NCBI GenBank assembly: GCA_028820845.1
Contig: JAPPII010000012.1
Coordinates: 21,942-85,941, forward strand
Direction: 5' to 3'
Source of the DNA: Candidatus Poribacteria bacterium
GTDB lineage: Bacteria; Poribacteria; WGA-4E; WGA-3G
DNA: 64,000 bases
A program made the position numbers and the translations under genes. Below, in pieces: positions 16,260-25,778 of the stretch. Under the pieces are notes generated by a model. The model saw nothing but the letters and a program-made list of their open reading frames with translations. It searched no databases and was not told the origin of the DNA. Numbering within the stretch: position 1 is the first letter of the stretch; the number at the start of each line of letters is the position of its first letter.

Positions 16260-17690
16260 ATGATATATCTACGCCGTTGCTATCGTTATATCCTACTCAT
16301 CTCGTTATGTACATGTTTTGCACTCGGAGGTTCGCTTTGTCGGAGTGCTTACAGTGCTGAATTTCGGGCTAAGCAGACCCAAGAGGCGGTTACAGCAGCA
16401 CGACAGACGGCAATTGTCACAGCCGTCGCACACGCCAGTCCTGCAGTCGTCAATATCAGCGCAATCCGCACCGTTGAAAGACGAACATCGCTTAACGAAT
16501 GGTGGTTCTGGGACGATGTCTTTTACCCCCGTAGACGCTCGCTTCGAGAAGTCGGTTCAGGCATCATTATTGACAAAAACGGACACATCCTAACAAACCA
16601 TCACGTCATCAAAGATGCCGATAGCATCACCGTAACGATCTCGGACGAGAGAGAATTCGCAGCACAAGTCATCGGATTCGATTATCTCTCAGACCTCGCA
16701 CTTTTGAAAGTCGATACAGGCACCGTCCTACCAGAAATTCAATGGGGCGATTCAGACAGGCTACTCATTGGGGAATGGGTCGTCGCAATCGGAAACCCGT
16801 TCAATTTATCAATAGGCAACGCCCAGCCCACGGTCACAATCGGTATCGTGAGTGCCACCGAACGCGCACTCTCTATCGAAGACCTCTATCATGAAGACCT
16901 GATTCAGACGGATGCCTCTGTTAACCCCGGCAACAGCGGCGGTGCCCTCGTAAATATACACGGACAACTTATCGGTATAAATACCTTCATCAAATCAACA
17001 AGCGGCGGCTCGCAAGGCATCGGATTCGCTGTCCCTGCCAACAAAGCCCGGAAAGTCGTCCGCCAGATTCTCGAATACGGCAGCGTCGTTCCACCGCGCC
17101 TCGGCATCAAGGAAATCCAATCTGTGACTGAGGATCTCGCAGAAAAATTGTCAATACCACACAACACCGGCGTTCTGGTATCCGAGGTAGAGAAACAAGG
17201 TCCTGCCGCTGACGCAGGTATCAAACGAGGGGACGTGATCATCGGTATTTTAGGGCACCGCATCAGGAGCGAAGACGACTTTAAAGCAATCACACGGCTC
17301 CTACCGCTCCACCAACCCATAGCTTGTGAACTCATTCGGCGCGGTAAAAAACGACAAACCAACTTCACGCTGAAAACCTTGGAATGGTACTACTCGCCTT
17401 CTGGATGGGGGTTAACCTTCTCGCAACCCGACAAGGCGATGGCGCGCAAATACCGACAGCCCGGTGTTATTATCTCAAATGTTGAGAGAAACAGCGGTTT
17501 GAGGGACGTACTCACGCGCGGGGATTTCATTTACCAGATTGACAATATTAAAATTCACTCGCTCGAATTTCTTAAAATCGTTATTGACGAACTTATCCGC
17601 ACGCAAAACGGAATGCGACTCTACTTTGAACGAGATGGGGGCGATGAAACAATCGTTGTCACTTTTAATAGAAACAATCGATGGAGATAA
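16260..17690 (+). CDS. HtrA/DegP-type serine protease, two PDZ domains
   Basis: 476 residues. After an N-terminal signal or anchor (ILLISLCTCFALGGS) comes a trypsin-like domain with the catalytic triad His115 (TNHHV), Asp145 (YLSDLALLK) and Ser226 (VNPGNSGGAL). Two PDZ-like domains follow, the first around residues 270-360 (VLVSEVEKQGPAADAGIKRG) and the second near the C-terminus. It degrades or refolds misfolded envelope proteins. A typical HtrA length. Confidence 0.9.
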   Translation: MIYLRRCYRYILLISLCTCFALGGSLCRSAYSAEFRAKQTQEAVTAARQTAIVTAVAHASPAVVNISAIRTVERRTSLNEWWFWDDVFYPRRRSLREVGSGIIIDKNGHILTNHHVIKDADSITVTISDEREFAAQVIGFDYLSDLALLKVDTGTVLPEIQWGDSDRLLIGEWVVAIGNPFNLSIGNAQPTVTIGIVSATERALSIEDLYHEDLIQTDASVNPGNSGGALVNIHGQLIGINTFIKSTSGGSQGIGFAVPANKARKVVRQILEYGSVVPPRLGIKEIQSVTEDLAEKLSIPHNTGVLVSEVEKQGPAADAGIKRGDVIIGILGHRIRSEDDFKAITRLLPLHQPIACELIRRGKKRQTNFTLKTLEWYYSPSGWGLTFSQPDKAMARKYRQPGVIISNVERNSGLRDVLTRGDFIYQIDNIKIHSLEFLKIVIDELIRTQNGMRLYFERDGGDETIVVTFNRNNRWR

Positions 17691-17696
17691 GTGTTT

Positions 17697-17796
17697 TAAG
17701 AGTTGTCAGTTAACAGTCTACAGTTAAGCGTCTGTGGAATTGACACATTGCGCCCCTGCCACAAGCATTAACTAACAACTAACAACCGACCGGAGG
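17697..17796. repeat. Degenerate ACAACTAAC/GTCAGTTAAC intergenic repeat
   Basis: The gap carries AGTTGTCAGTTAACAGTCT and CATTAACTAACAACTAACAA, built from a repeated GTTAGTTG-like unit. Similar stretches occur near 1-30, 13850-13892, 27000-27115 and 29683-29715. They match no gene and look like a species-specific degenerate simple repeat. A GGAGGC ribosome site for the next gene sits at the end. Confidence 0.5.
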
Positions 17797-17810
17797 CAAA
17801 AGTTAAAAAT

Positions 17811-18527
17811 ATGAAACTGCAACTACCCACACTTATAGCCGTTTGCATCGCCATCCTCTTAATTGGTGGTATCTATTTCTATGGCAGAGACAAGGCAGAA
17901 TTGGGCATCGCTGTCAACTTAGAAAGTGAGGAATTTAAACAACTTCGCACTCACGCCACCGATGCCTTCAACGCCGGGAAATACAAACAAGCCATTGAAC
18001 TTTACAGTGAAGCCTTAAAGATGCGACCTGAGAACGCTGAAATCTATAACGACCTTGGAACCGTTTATTATGAACAAGGTCTCAAATACGCTGGACCGAG
18101 TTGGCCCTCATGGGAAAAAGAACTCAGAGAGGAAACACCCGACCAAGCAGTCGCAGAACTTAAACTTGCCACGGCGAAAACAACCTCTGGGGTCATCACC
18201 TTCAAAACACGAGATGCCGCGGTTGCTAATGCCATTGAGGAACACGCTCGGCAACTCGATGGCGAAGTGTATCGACAACGTTGGGAGAATGAAATCACCA
18301 TCAACATTCTCATCGGAGAGACAAAAACCTATATGCTCCGTGCCAGAGACCACTATTATCGCGCCTTAGATTTGAAACCAACACACAGCGTCGCCTATCG
18401 GAATCTCGGCTCTTTCTACATGAAAGTCGGCAAAACCGACACAGCACTTGATAATTATCAGGAAGCATACAAGTTAGATCCACGTGATGCCGAACTTGAA
18501 GAATACCTAAATCAGTTTAGAAAGTAA
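17811..18527 (+). CDS. Membrane-anchored TPR protein
   Basis: 238 residues with one N-terminal membrane segment (TLIAVCIAILLIGGIYF), then TPR-type helices around residues 40-95 (AFNAGKYKQAIELYSEALKM, then AEIYNDLGTVYYEQG) and again near the C-terminus (YYRALDLKPTHSVAYRNLGS). The middle is less regular. It probably assembles other proteins at the inner membrane. The next gene's ATG follows 45 bases after its stop. Confidence 0.72.
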   Translation: MKLQLPTLIAVCIAILLIGGIYFYGRDKAELGIAVNLESEEFKQLRTHATDAFNAGKYKQAIELYSEALKMRPENAEIYNDLGTVYYEQGLKYAGPSWPSWEKELREETPDQAVAELKLATAKTTSGVITFKTRDAAVANAIEEHARQLDGEVYRQRWENEITINILIGETKTYMLRARDHYYRALDLKPTHSVAYRNLGSFYMKVGKTDTALDNYQEAYKLDPRDAELEEYLNQFRK

Positions 18528-18572
18528 TTGGTAATCATCTTTCACCGACCTTGTGCCAGGACAAAAAATATC

Positions 18573-21500
18573 ATGGAGCACAAACGTTGCGAAAATTGTG
18601 GATTTCTAAATCCGTCCTTTAAATTCTGCGGTGAATGCGGTGCATCCCTCAGTGACGCACCGGACATATCCCAAACTTCAGCTGTGGACACTCCTGCCGT
18701 AGAGGCAACCCTCACACACGGTGCCGAACGTCGCCAACTCACCGTCCTGTTCTGTGATATTGTCGACTCCACCGCATTTACTGAAAGACTCGATCCCGAA
18801 GAACTCCGAAATCTTTTAGAGATCTATCGGACCTGTGTCATGGAAGTCGTCTTAGCACAAAACGGACACATCGCGCGATACTTCGGGGACGGCATCCTCG
18901 TCTATTTCGGGTATCCCATCGCACATGAAGACGCTGCACACCGCGCCGTAAGAGCTGCACTCGGTATTGTCGCCGCTATGGAGACACTCAAACCGTATCT
19001 CCACACCACCTTCGGCGTAAACATTAGCGTACGCCTCAGCATTGACACAGGACTTGTTGTCGTTTGGCATATCTCTGACGAAGGGTCGCCCGAAGCAATC
19101 GACATCGTCGGTAAAACGCCAAACCTCGCAGCCAGAATGCAGAAACTCGCAGCACCGAACAACATCGTTATTGGCGATACAACCCACCAGTTGGTTGAGG
19201 GTTTTTTCAAGTGCGAACCTCTCGGTGCCGCGCCCCTCCGTGGGATCTCACAACCCGTAAATATCTATCAAGTCTCCGGTGAAATCCCAGTGCAAAGCCG
19301 ATTAGATATTGCCAATGAAAGCGGATTGACCCCGTTTATCGGGCGGGATCGGGAGGTCGAACGCCTTAAACAAGGGTGGACACAAGTGCTCGCATCTAAA
19401 GGACAAGCACTCCTGATTGAAGGTGAAGCCGGTATCGGAAAATCACGATGCATACAGGTGATCCAAGAATACGTCAACCGGCATCCAGAAGCAGTTATCA
19501 TAGAGGGAAGATGTTCCCCCTACTACCAGAATAGTCCGCTCTATTCTATCCTTTCGCTGTTTCAAGAACACATCGTACAGTTTACAAGTACTGACACCGC
19601 AGAGATGAGACTTGATAAACTCAAGAATCTCCTGCGCGACTACAGTGTCCCAACGCTCGGATTGGAAAATTCAGACAACGAAGCACAAGCAAACACAACG
19701 CAAACATTATCGCTCCTCGCCGAACTGCTTGAAATACCTTTCGAGATTCAGAGGCAGACGGAAACCGGTATAGACCCGCAACGCGTTTGGGGTCTGGGTC
19801 CAATCGGAAACGTGCGTCTTTGGCAGATGGAAACCGGTATAGGTCCGGTCGAACAAGATACATATCCTTCAGGCTGGAGCCGGAGACAACGCCGTCAACA
19901 AACCCTGGAAGTCCTTGTTCAAGTGCTCCTAAAAATGGCTGAACAGAAACCTATACTTTTTGTTCTTGAAGACCTGCATTGGATCGACCCCTCAAGCATA
20001 GATTTCCTTACGCTCCTAATCGCACGCATTGAAAATGCCCGGATCTTCACAATCTTGTCCTGTCGCTCCAATGTGCAAACCCTCCGATCCAACGAGCAAT
20101 CTCAAGATGGCAGAAACGGACAAGAGGTACCCGATAGAAATGCCAGTGGCGCTGCGCTTGATAAAGAGGCGTTGGAGGAACTCCTACGTCCTGAATGGGC
20201 AAGCACCCTCCCACTATCGGCACTCACACCCGCTGAATCGGAAATCATGATCCAGCACGTCGCCGGTGACACGCCAGTGTCGCCTGATTTATTGAAACGG
20301 ATCGTCGGAATGACTGAAGGTGTTCCGCTGTTTGTTGAAGAACTCACCCAAATGGTGCTTGAAAGCGGGGCACTCTCCCTAATTGCTGATGTCTCCGACC
20401 ACACAACGCCACACTCACAAGCGATAGACATTCCCGTTACACTACAAGACTTGCTGACGGCTCGGTTAGACGAACTCGGATCCGCAAAAGAAATTGTACA
20501 ACTCGGCGCAACACTCGGGCGAGAATGGACAGGCGAATTGCTCTATAAGGTCGCTTCCGGTATCCATCTGGAGAATAACCCTACCATCGACCTCACATCT
20601 CTCAAAAGACAATTGAGCGAATTAGTAAACGCATACATCCTCAATCGAAACGAGACATCCGACAATCAGGTACGCTATACCTTCAGGCACCCCCTCCTTC
20701 GTGAAACCGCTTACCAATCTCTGCTGAGAAGCAGACGGCAGCAGTATCATCAACAGATTGCTGAGGTCTTACAGGACAGCAGCGGAAACATCAGCGACGG
20801 GGCTCAGCCCGAATTGGTCGCATATCACTACACAGAGGCTGGACTCCCCGAAAAAGCAATCCATTATTGGCAGCACGCCGGACACCGTGCCTTAGAACGT
20901 TCCGCCAATATCGAGAGTGCTCGACACATCAGGCACGGACTCGCAGCACTCGAACAATTGTCCGAGAACACCGGTATACAGGACCTTGAGGCGACTGCCC
21001 AATTAGAATTGGAACTACAAACTACGCTTGGCACGGCTTTGATCGCAACAAGTGGTTATGCCTCTGAGGAGGTAGAAACCGCCTACACGCGCGCACGTGA
21101 ACTCTTAGATACACTCGAAGCCAAAGAACCCGTTTCGCAGGAAGGTGCTGAATTCTCGGTTAACACCACTGTAAAAGACCTCCGGTTCCCTGTGCTATTT
21201 GGGTTATGGTTATCTCATCTGGTACAGGGACGGCTGCGCTCAGCACGTGAACTCGGTCAGCAGTGCTTCACGATTGCTAAGCAGGTCGGAGACCCGGCTT
21301 TTGAAGTCGAGGCGCGCCGCGCACTGGGAGCAACACTCTACTACTTGAGCGAATTCCAAACCGCTCGGGAACACTTGGAGGCTGGCATCGAACTCTATCA
21401 ACCCCAACACCACCCAGTGCCGACATTTCTGCACTACGTCGCAGATCCCGGGATGACGTTGCTCTCTTATTCCGCACCGCTCTTGTGGTGCCTCGGCTAC

Positions 21501-22265
21501 CCGACACAAGCAGAAGCTCGACTTCATGAAGCCACAGCGATCGGTAAAGATAGGAATCATCCTTTTAGTGACGCCGTTTTGCTCCATTTTAAAATCGTGC
21601 TTTATCAGTACGAAGGCAATGTAGAAAACGTCAATACCGCCGCAACAGAAATGTTAGCGATATGTCAGGAACACGGATTCTCTGGATGGGAAGCCGCTGC
21701 AACAGTAATGAAAGGATGGGTACTCGCTGAACAAAACCGTTCAGAAGAAGGCATAGCCATGATCTGCAAAGGCATCGCAGCATGGAAAAAAACGCGGGCT
21801 GAAATGCTTCTACCGCTCTTTCTCGCCCGCCTCGCGCAAGCATACCAACGTGCCGGACAGCTGAGTTTAGCCCTGCAGACCCTTGACTCCGCACGCACTA
21901 TCGTCAATCAAACCGGAGAGCGAACCCACGCCGCCGAACTCGCCCGTCAACAAGGCGAGCTCTATCTCATGCTCTCGAAGAAAAGCAAAACCGCAAACGA
22001 GGAAAGCACCACAACCAAGCAAGCGGAAAACTACTTTCAAAACGCATTGACAATCGCACGGCAACAAAACGCGAAATCTTGGGAACTCCGAGCCGCTCTC
22101 AGTTTATGCGAACTCTGGATGGCGCAAAATCGCTACCAAGACGCTTATGCAGTGTTGGAGCCGATATATACTTGGTTCACAGAAGGATTTGACACCAAAA
22201 ACCTTAAACGCGCCAGAAATCTTTTAAAGGAGTTGGAGGTTAGCAGACATAGCACAATTCCTTAA
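18573..22265 (+). CDS. Class III nucleotide cyclase with AAA ATPase and TPR region
   Basis: 1230 residues from the ATG at 18573. Order: zinc ribbon (Cys6, Cys9, Cys19, Cys22), class III adenylate/guanylate cyclase domain with metal aspartates Asp62 and Asp106 (FCDIVDST, FGDGILVYF), then a signal-transduction ATPase with Walker A EGEAGIGKSR at about 283, ending in a long TPR-type helical region. Typical large sensor-regulators of this build make a cyclic nucleotide in response to a TPR-bound signal. A 36-residue insert near residue 395 is discussed separately. Confidence 0.83.
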   Translation: MEHKRCENCGFLNPSFKFCGECGASLSDAPDISQTSAVDTPAVEATLTHGAERRQLTVLFCDIVDSTAFTERLDPEELRNLLEIYRTCVMEVVLAQNGHIARYFGDGILVYFGYPIAHEDAAHRAVRAALGIVAAMETLKPYLHTTFGVNISVRLSIDTGLVVVWHISDEGSPEAIDIVGKTPNLAARMQKLAAPNNIVIGDTTHQLVEGFFKCEPLGAAPLRGISQPVNIYQVSGEIPVQSRLDIANESGLTPFIGRDREVERLKQGWTQVLASKGQALLIEGEAGIGKSRCIQVIQEYVNRHPEAVIIEGRCSPYYQNSPLYSILSLFQEHIVQFTSTDTAEMRLDKLKNLLRDYSVPTLGLENSDNEAQANTTQTLSLLAELLEIPFEIQRQTETGIDPQRVWGLGPIGNVRLWQMETGIGPVEQDTYPSGWSRRQRRQQTLEVLVQVLLKMAEQKPILFVLEDLHWIDPSSIDFLTLLIARIENARIFTILSCRSNVQTLRSNEQSQDGRNGQEVPDRNASGAALDKEALEELLRPEWASTLPLSALTPAESEIMIQHVAGDTPVSPDLLKRIVGMTEGVPLFVEELTQMVLESGALSLIADVSDHTTPHSQAIDIPVTLQDLLTARLDELGSAKEIVQLGATLGREWTGELLYKVASGIHLENNPTIDLTSLKRQLSELVNAYILNRNETSDNQVRYTFRHPLLRETAYQSLLRSRRQQYHQQIAEVLQDSSGNISDGAQPELVAYHYTEAGLPEKAIHYWQHAGHRALERSANIESARHIRHGLAALEQLSENTGIQDLEATAQLELELQTTLGTALIATSGYASEEVETAYTRARELLDTLEAKEPVSQEGAEFSVNTTVKDLRFPVLFGLWLSHLVQGRLRSARELGQQCFTIAKQVGDPAFEVEARRALGATLYYLSEFQTAREHLEAGIELYQPQHHPVPTFLHYVADPGMTLLSYSAPLLWCLGYPTQAEARLHEATAIGKDRNHPFSDAVLLHFKIVLYQYEGNVENVNTAATEMLAICQEHGFSGWEAAATVMKGWVLAEQNRSEEGIAMICKGIAAWKKTRAEMLLPLFLARLAQAYQRAGQLSLALQTLDSARTIVNQTGERTHAAELARQQGELYLMLSKKSKTANEESTTTKQAENYFQNALTIARQQNAKSWELRAALSLCELWMAQNRYQDAYAVLEPIYTWFTEGFDTKNLKRARNLLKELEVSRHSTIP
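19753..19847 (+). repeat. Duplicated GAAACCGGTATAG motif inside the cyclase gene
   Basis: GGCAGACGGAAACCGGTATAG (19753) and the near-identical GGCAGATGGAAACCGGTATAG (19822) lie 69 bases apart, in the same frame. They encode the repeated phrase ETGIDP / ETGIGP within a stretch of about 36 residues that interrupts the expected transition from EIPFE to YPSGWSRRQRR. The GGTATAGG core has ACCGG and CCGGT flanks, as in a small hairpin. Probably an in-frame repeat insertion. Confidence 0.5.
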
Positions 22266-22331
22266 AATCAAATAACCGTGCATCAGATCATCTTTGTCTT
22301 GCGTTTAAAACAAAAAAGAAGGTATAATTTT

Positions 22332-23192
22332 ATGAGACTTGGTGTTGTTGGACTCTGCGGAGACTTCCGCACACTTACATCGGATGAAATCGAAAAAATT
22401 AAGGCACTGGAATTTACCGGCTTAAGTTTCCATTTCCGCAGTGCGGAGATTCCGACTGTGCCACTAGATGCCTGCTCGCGCTGCGTGCGGATGTTAGAAG
22501 ATGCGAACTTCGATCTCGTGCAATTCGGCATCACCTATGAGGAATGCCTTTTTCACCCAGATGCCGCCGTGCGCGAAGCCGCAATCGCAAGCGTCCAACG
22601 CGGTATGGCAACTGCGGCTTCTCTCAACGCGCACCACTACCTGTTTCGTCCGGGAAGCCTAAATCCTGACGGTGCTTGGACATCGCATCGAGACAATCAT
22701 CTCCCAGAATCAATGGAACGCTTGATTGAAACGCTGAAACCGATCGCAGCACATGCTGAACAACACGAATTGACACTCGTAATGGAAACACATGCCGTTT
22801 CAATTATGGGTTCACCAGAAATCTGTCGAGAAGTTGTGGAACGTGTCGGCTCCGACCGACTTCGCATTGTTATGGATTTCGTCAACCATTTTCAAACGCT
22901 ATTACAAGTTTATAATAGCGAAGAGAGACTCAACCATATTTTTGGCGTGATGGGTCCCGTCGCACCCATGGCACATATCAAAGACATTAGCGTACAGAAC
23001 GGTCTGGTCCTTCACCTGAATGAAGAAGTGCCCGGTGAAGGCGAATTGGAACTCGGCGTGGCACTGAAGCGTTTTGATGAACTTTATCCCGATGGCTATG
23101 GACTTATAGAACACCTCCCGGCGGAGAAGATTCCGCTCGCGAACGCGAATGTCCGGCGAATCGCCACTGAAAACGGAGTACGCATCTATTAA
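22332..23192 (+). CDS. Sugar phosphate isomerase/epimerase, TIM barrel
   Basis: 286 residues from the ATG at 22332, preceded by AGAAGG. A xylose-isomerase-like (beta/alpha)8 barrel: acidic and histidine ligands in VMETHA, IVMDFVNH, MAHIKDI and LIEHLP. It probably isomerises or epimerises a ketose or inositol-type compound. It begins 67 bases after the cyclase gene and ends 12 bases before the large membrane protein. Substrate unknown. Confidence 0.75.
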   Translation: MRLGVVGLCGDFRTLTSDEIEKIKALEFTGLSFHFRSAEIPTVPLDACSRCVRMLEDANFDLVQFGITYEECLFHPDAAVREAAIASVQRGMATAASLNAHHYLFRPGSLNPDGAWTSHRDNHLPESMERLIETLKPIAAHAEQHELTLVMETHAVSIMGSPEICREVVERVGSDRLRIVMDFVNHFQTLLQVYNSEERLNHIFGVMGPVAPMAHIKDISVQNGLVLHLNEEVPGEGELELGVALKRFDELYPDGYGLIEHLPAEKIPLANANVRRIATENGVRIY

Positions 23193-23204
23193 TCGAGGAG
23201 TCGC

Positions 23205-25739
23205 ATGATGTTTAAAAGCCTAAAAAGACGAAACCTTTTAGGACATCGCCTACGGTTTTCTCATATTAATACATCCATCTTCGTCCTAATTCTCGCCTTG
23301 TTTTTCCTCTTACCCCCGGCAATAGGACAAGAATCAAACGTCGTCGAGGAAGCACAGAAACAGGTCCGCAGCTGGTGGGCAAACTCGCAAGTTTACGTCG
23401 GGGTTATTATCCTTGTCTTTGCGATAAGCAGTATCGGGTACCTGATTAGACTTTTTAAGAAAGACAAACTCCTAAAGAAACTTCTTGACAAATACGTCGT
23501 CTTCCAGATGAAAGACGGACAGCGGTACCGAGGCACCATGCGGCTTGAGTTCACAGGCATGGAAATTATCTCTGAGGAGTCGCGTCAACGCGGGCACGCA
23601 CCGAGTTATATCTTCAAGAGCGAGGAACGTGAGGCAGGGATTGTCGCTTACATCCGCTATCTCGATTCAATGAACACCAGCGAATTGCGCGAACGTGCTT
23701 GGGAACTTGAACGCGTCTACCACCCACCCCTCTTTTACAAAATCGGACGGAAAATCCGAAACATGTTCATTGCCCTCAGGGAAGCACTCGACGAAGCCAT
23801 TAGCATGGTATGGAAAAGTTTCAGAAGAGGCGCCGACGCGCGATTGACAAGATACAGTGAAGCCTACCAAACCGCAGCAGATGGCGACTTTGAAAAAAGA
23901 CTTCAAGAACTTGAAGACGAATCCGCCAGTTACCTGGAGCAGGAAAGCTACGAACGCCTCATCGAACGCCTCATCGGCACACGCGTCAAAGTCCGAGTCC
24001 GCGTCGGCGAGGACAACACAGAATACACAGCTATTCTTAAGGACTATAACAACAAACACATCGCATTGATGAATGTAAAGGATAAGGACAACAACGGTTA
24101 TAAAGATGAATGGGAATATGAATGCGAATTTAAGAAGAATCTTGACAAACTCAATGTTCGCGACGACCGAGGCTTGCGGTGTCGTGCCGAGGGTAACACA
24201 ATCATCTTTGAGAACAATACGCCGTATCCGATCCAACTCGGTCGTATCCATTTGTGGGAGGACGCGCCGAGATGGGAAAAGGACTACAAGTATGAACACC
24301 ATATCCCTGCTTTTAGCATTCAAGAGTTTCCACTGGATGTCATCGTTAATCGTAAAGTGAAACCCTTTGATAGGGTTTCAACCCGACATCGGCACGCTAT
24401 CCGCAATTATAAAAAAATCTTTTTCAAATTTCGCTCTTTTCGCGACGCAGACATCGTCTTCCCTCGCCGCTATTGCACAATCGTCGAAAGCGCAGAGAAA
24501 TATCAACCCGAACTTTTCAGTCTTACCGGCTTGACAGACGCAATCCTCGACATGCGCGACACAGAGGACATCGCCATCACCGACAAAGACGGCGAACCCA
24601 TTCACGGCATCAACGTCGTTCACGGATACGTCACAAATATTAACGAAGAACGGATTGATTTGAAGTCGATCGACGCAAGTTACAGTCGGCGGTGGAATGT
24701 TGAGAACGCCTTTCGCCACTTCGATAACAAACTCCGCCACGGATTCTCTATCTACAGGAGACTCCTACCCACAAATCGAGGTCGGATCGCAGCATATACC
24801 ACCATTATTGAGCAGATACATAACAATCCCATTCGGCATGCCGCGTTGGGATCGCTCGCTTATCCGCAAACACGCAACTTAAACACCGCCGAACAGCGAA
24901 AACGGAGTTTACAGCGGGCACGAAATCGAATCTTGGGATACGTAGATGCCACTATCAACGGGAAACTTTGGAAACCGGAAAATGGCACTGCCAAAAGTTC
25001 CAGTAAAATACGTTCAGAAGTCCAAATCGCGATGCCACTCAAACTCATGGCATTTACTGGAAACACGTCTACCGTGGAGTTCCCTGTCCTCGAACGTTTT
25101 GAATATGTTCAAGGACACCATATAATTTATGATCACGTCCAAAACTTGCGGACCGACAAACTCGCAAAGACTGACATTTTATGGATCGGCAATGGGGAAA
25201 TCTACAAATCTGGCTACCGTCTGAACATCGATGCCGAACACCGGATTAAAAACTTCGTCAGTCAAGGCGGTATCGTCCTCGTCTCCGGGCAAGACATTAA
25301 AGCCAGTGCTAAACAGCGACGCGGCACCGGGTGGATTCCAGAACCGCTGACCGGCATCGAATGCGAAGAAACCTATGAACTCTTTCCCACACCACAGGGT
25401 AAACGTTCTCGTATCTTCCAATCGCCGAACCCATTGAACGGGAACCATCAAACCTACCAACAAGCTATGGATCAACCACTTATCCGACTGGATGATATGT
25501 GGTTAGACCCGCTCGGAAAATGGACATCTCTCGCCAAAACGAATACCGCTGCCGCTGGATTACCGAGCAACGGTTTTGAAAACGCATCCCCGCTCCTGCT
25601 ACTTCCTTTCCAGAAAGGCTTATACATCGTCACAAGCCTGAAAAATGAGACAGAAGAGGATGTGCAAATTAACGATAAAATTATGGAAAATCTACTTCAT
25701 TTCTCCGTCAAATGGCTCGACCGACAAAAAGGCAGTTAG
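23205..25739 (+). CDS. Large membrane protein with C-terminal GATase1-like domain
   Basis: 844 residues, not assigned. An N-terminal signal/anchor (ILALFFLLPPAIGQ) and a second membrane segment (YVGVIILVFAISSIGYLI) place most of it outside one membrane face. Two small beta-barrel-like parts follow (VFQMKDGQRYRGTMRLEF; VKVRVRVGEDNTEYTAI), then a charged helical middle. The C-terminal 200 residues (HRIKNFVSQGGIVLVSGQ) look like a glutamine-amidotransferase-like fold as in other exported membrane proteins. Its stop at 25739 overlaps the GTAG of a hairpin repeat. Confidence 0.55.
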   Translation: MMFKSLKRRNLLGHRLRFSHINTSIFVLILALFFLLPPAIGQESNVVEEAQKQVRSWWANSQVYVGVIILVFAISSIGYLIRLFKKDKLLKKLLDKYVVFQMKDGQRYRGTMRLEFTGMEIISEESRQRGHAPSYIFKSEEREAGIVAYIRYLDSMNTSELRERAWELERVYHPPLFYKIGRKIRNMFIALREALDEAISMVWKSFRRGADARLTRYSEAYQTAADGDFEKRLQELEDESASYLEQESYERLIERLIGTRVKVRVRVGEDNTEYTAILKDYNNKHIALMNVKDKDNNGYKDEWEYECEFKKNLDKLNVRDDRGLRCRAEGNTIIFENNTPYPIQLGRIHLWEDAPRWEKDYKYEHHIPAFSIQEFPLDVIVNRKVKPFDRVSTRHRHAIRNYKKIFFKFRSFRDADIVFPRRYCTIVESAEKYQPELFSLTGLTDAILDMRDTEDIAITDKDGEPIHGINVVHGYVTNINEERIDLKSIDASYSRRWNVENAFRHFDNKLRHGFSIYRRLLPTNRGRIAAYTTIIEQIHNNPIRHAALGSLAYPQTRNLNTAEQRKRSLQRARNRILGYVDATINGKLWKPENGTAKSSSKIRSEVQIAMPLKLMAFTGNTSTVEFPVLERFEYVQGHHIIYDHVQNLRTDKLAKTDILWIGNGEIYKSGYRLNIDAEHRIKNFVSQGGIVLVSGQDIKASAKQRRGTGWIPEPLTGIECEETYELFPTPQGKRSRIFQSPNPLNGNHQTYQQAMDQPLIRLDDMWLDPLGKWTSLAKTNTAAAGLPSNGFENASPLLLLPFQKGLYIVTSLKNETEEDVQINDKIMENLLHFSVKWLDRQKGS

Positions 25740-25758
25740 TAGTTCGCGCTTCGCGTAC
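25739..25758 (+). repeat. GTAG-headed hairpin
   Basis: GTAG at 25739-25742 (the G is the last base of the upstream stop codon) is followed by TTCGCGCTTCGCGTAC, a CGCG/CGCG stem with a CTT loop. It lies between the convergent 3' ends of the membrane protein and lpxK, followed by degenerate GCGGTTCACGGTCCGCGG. Confidence 0.45.
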
Positions 25759-25778
25759 GGCTATTCGCTTATCGCGGT

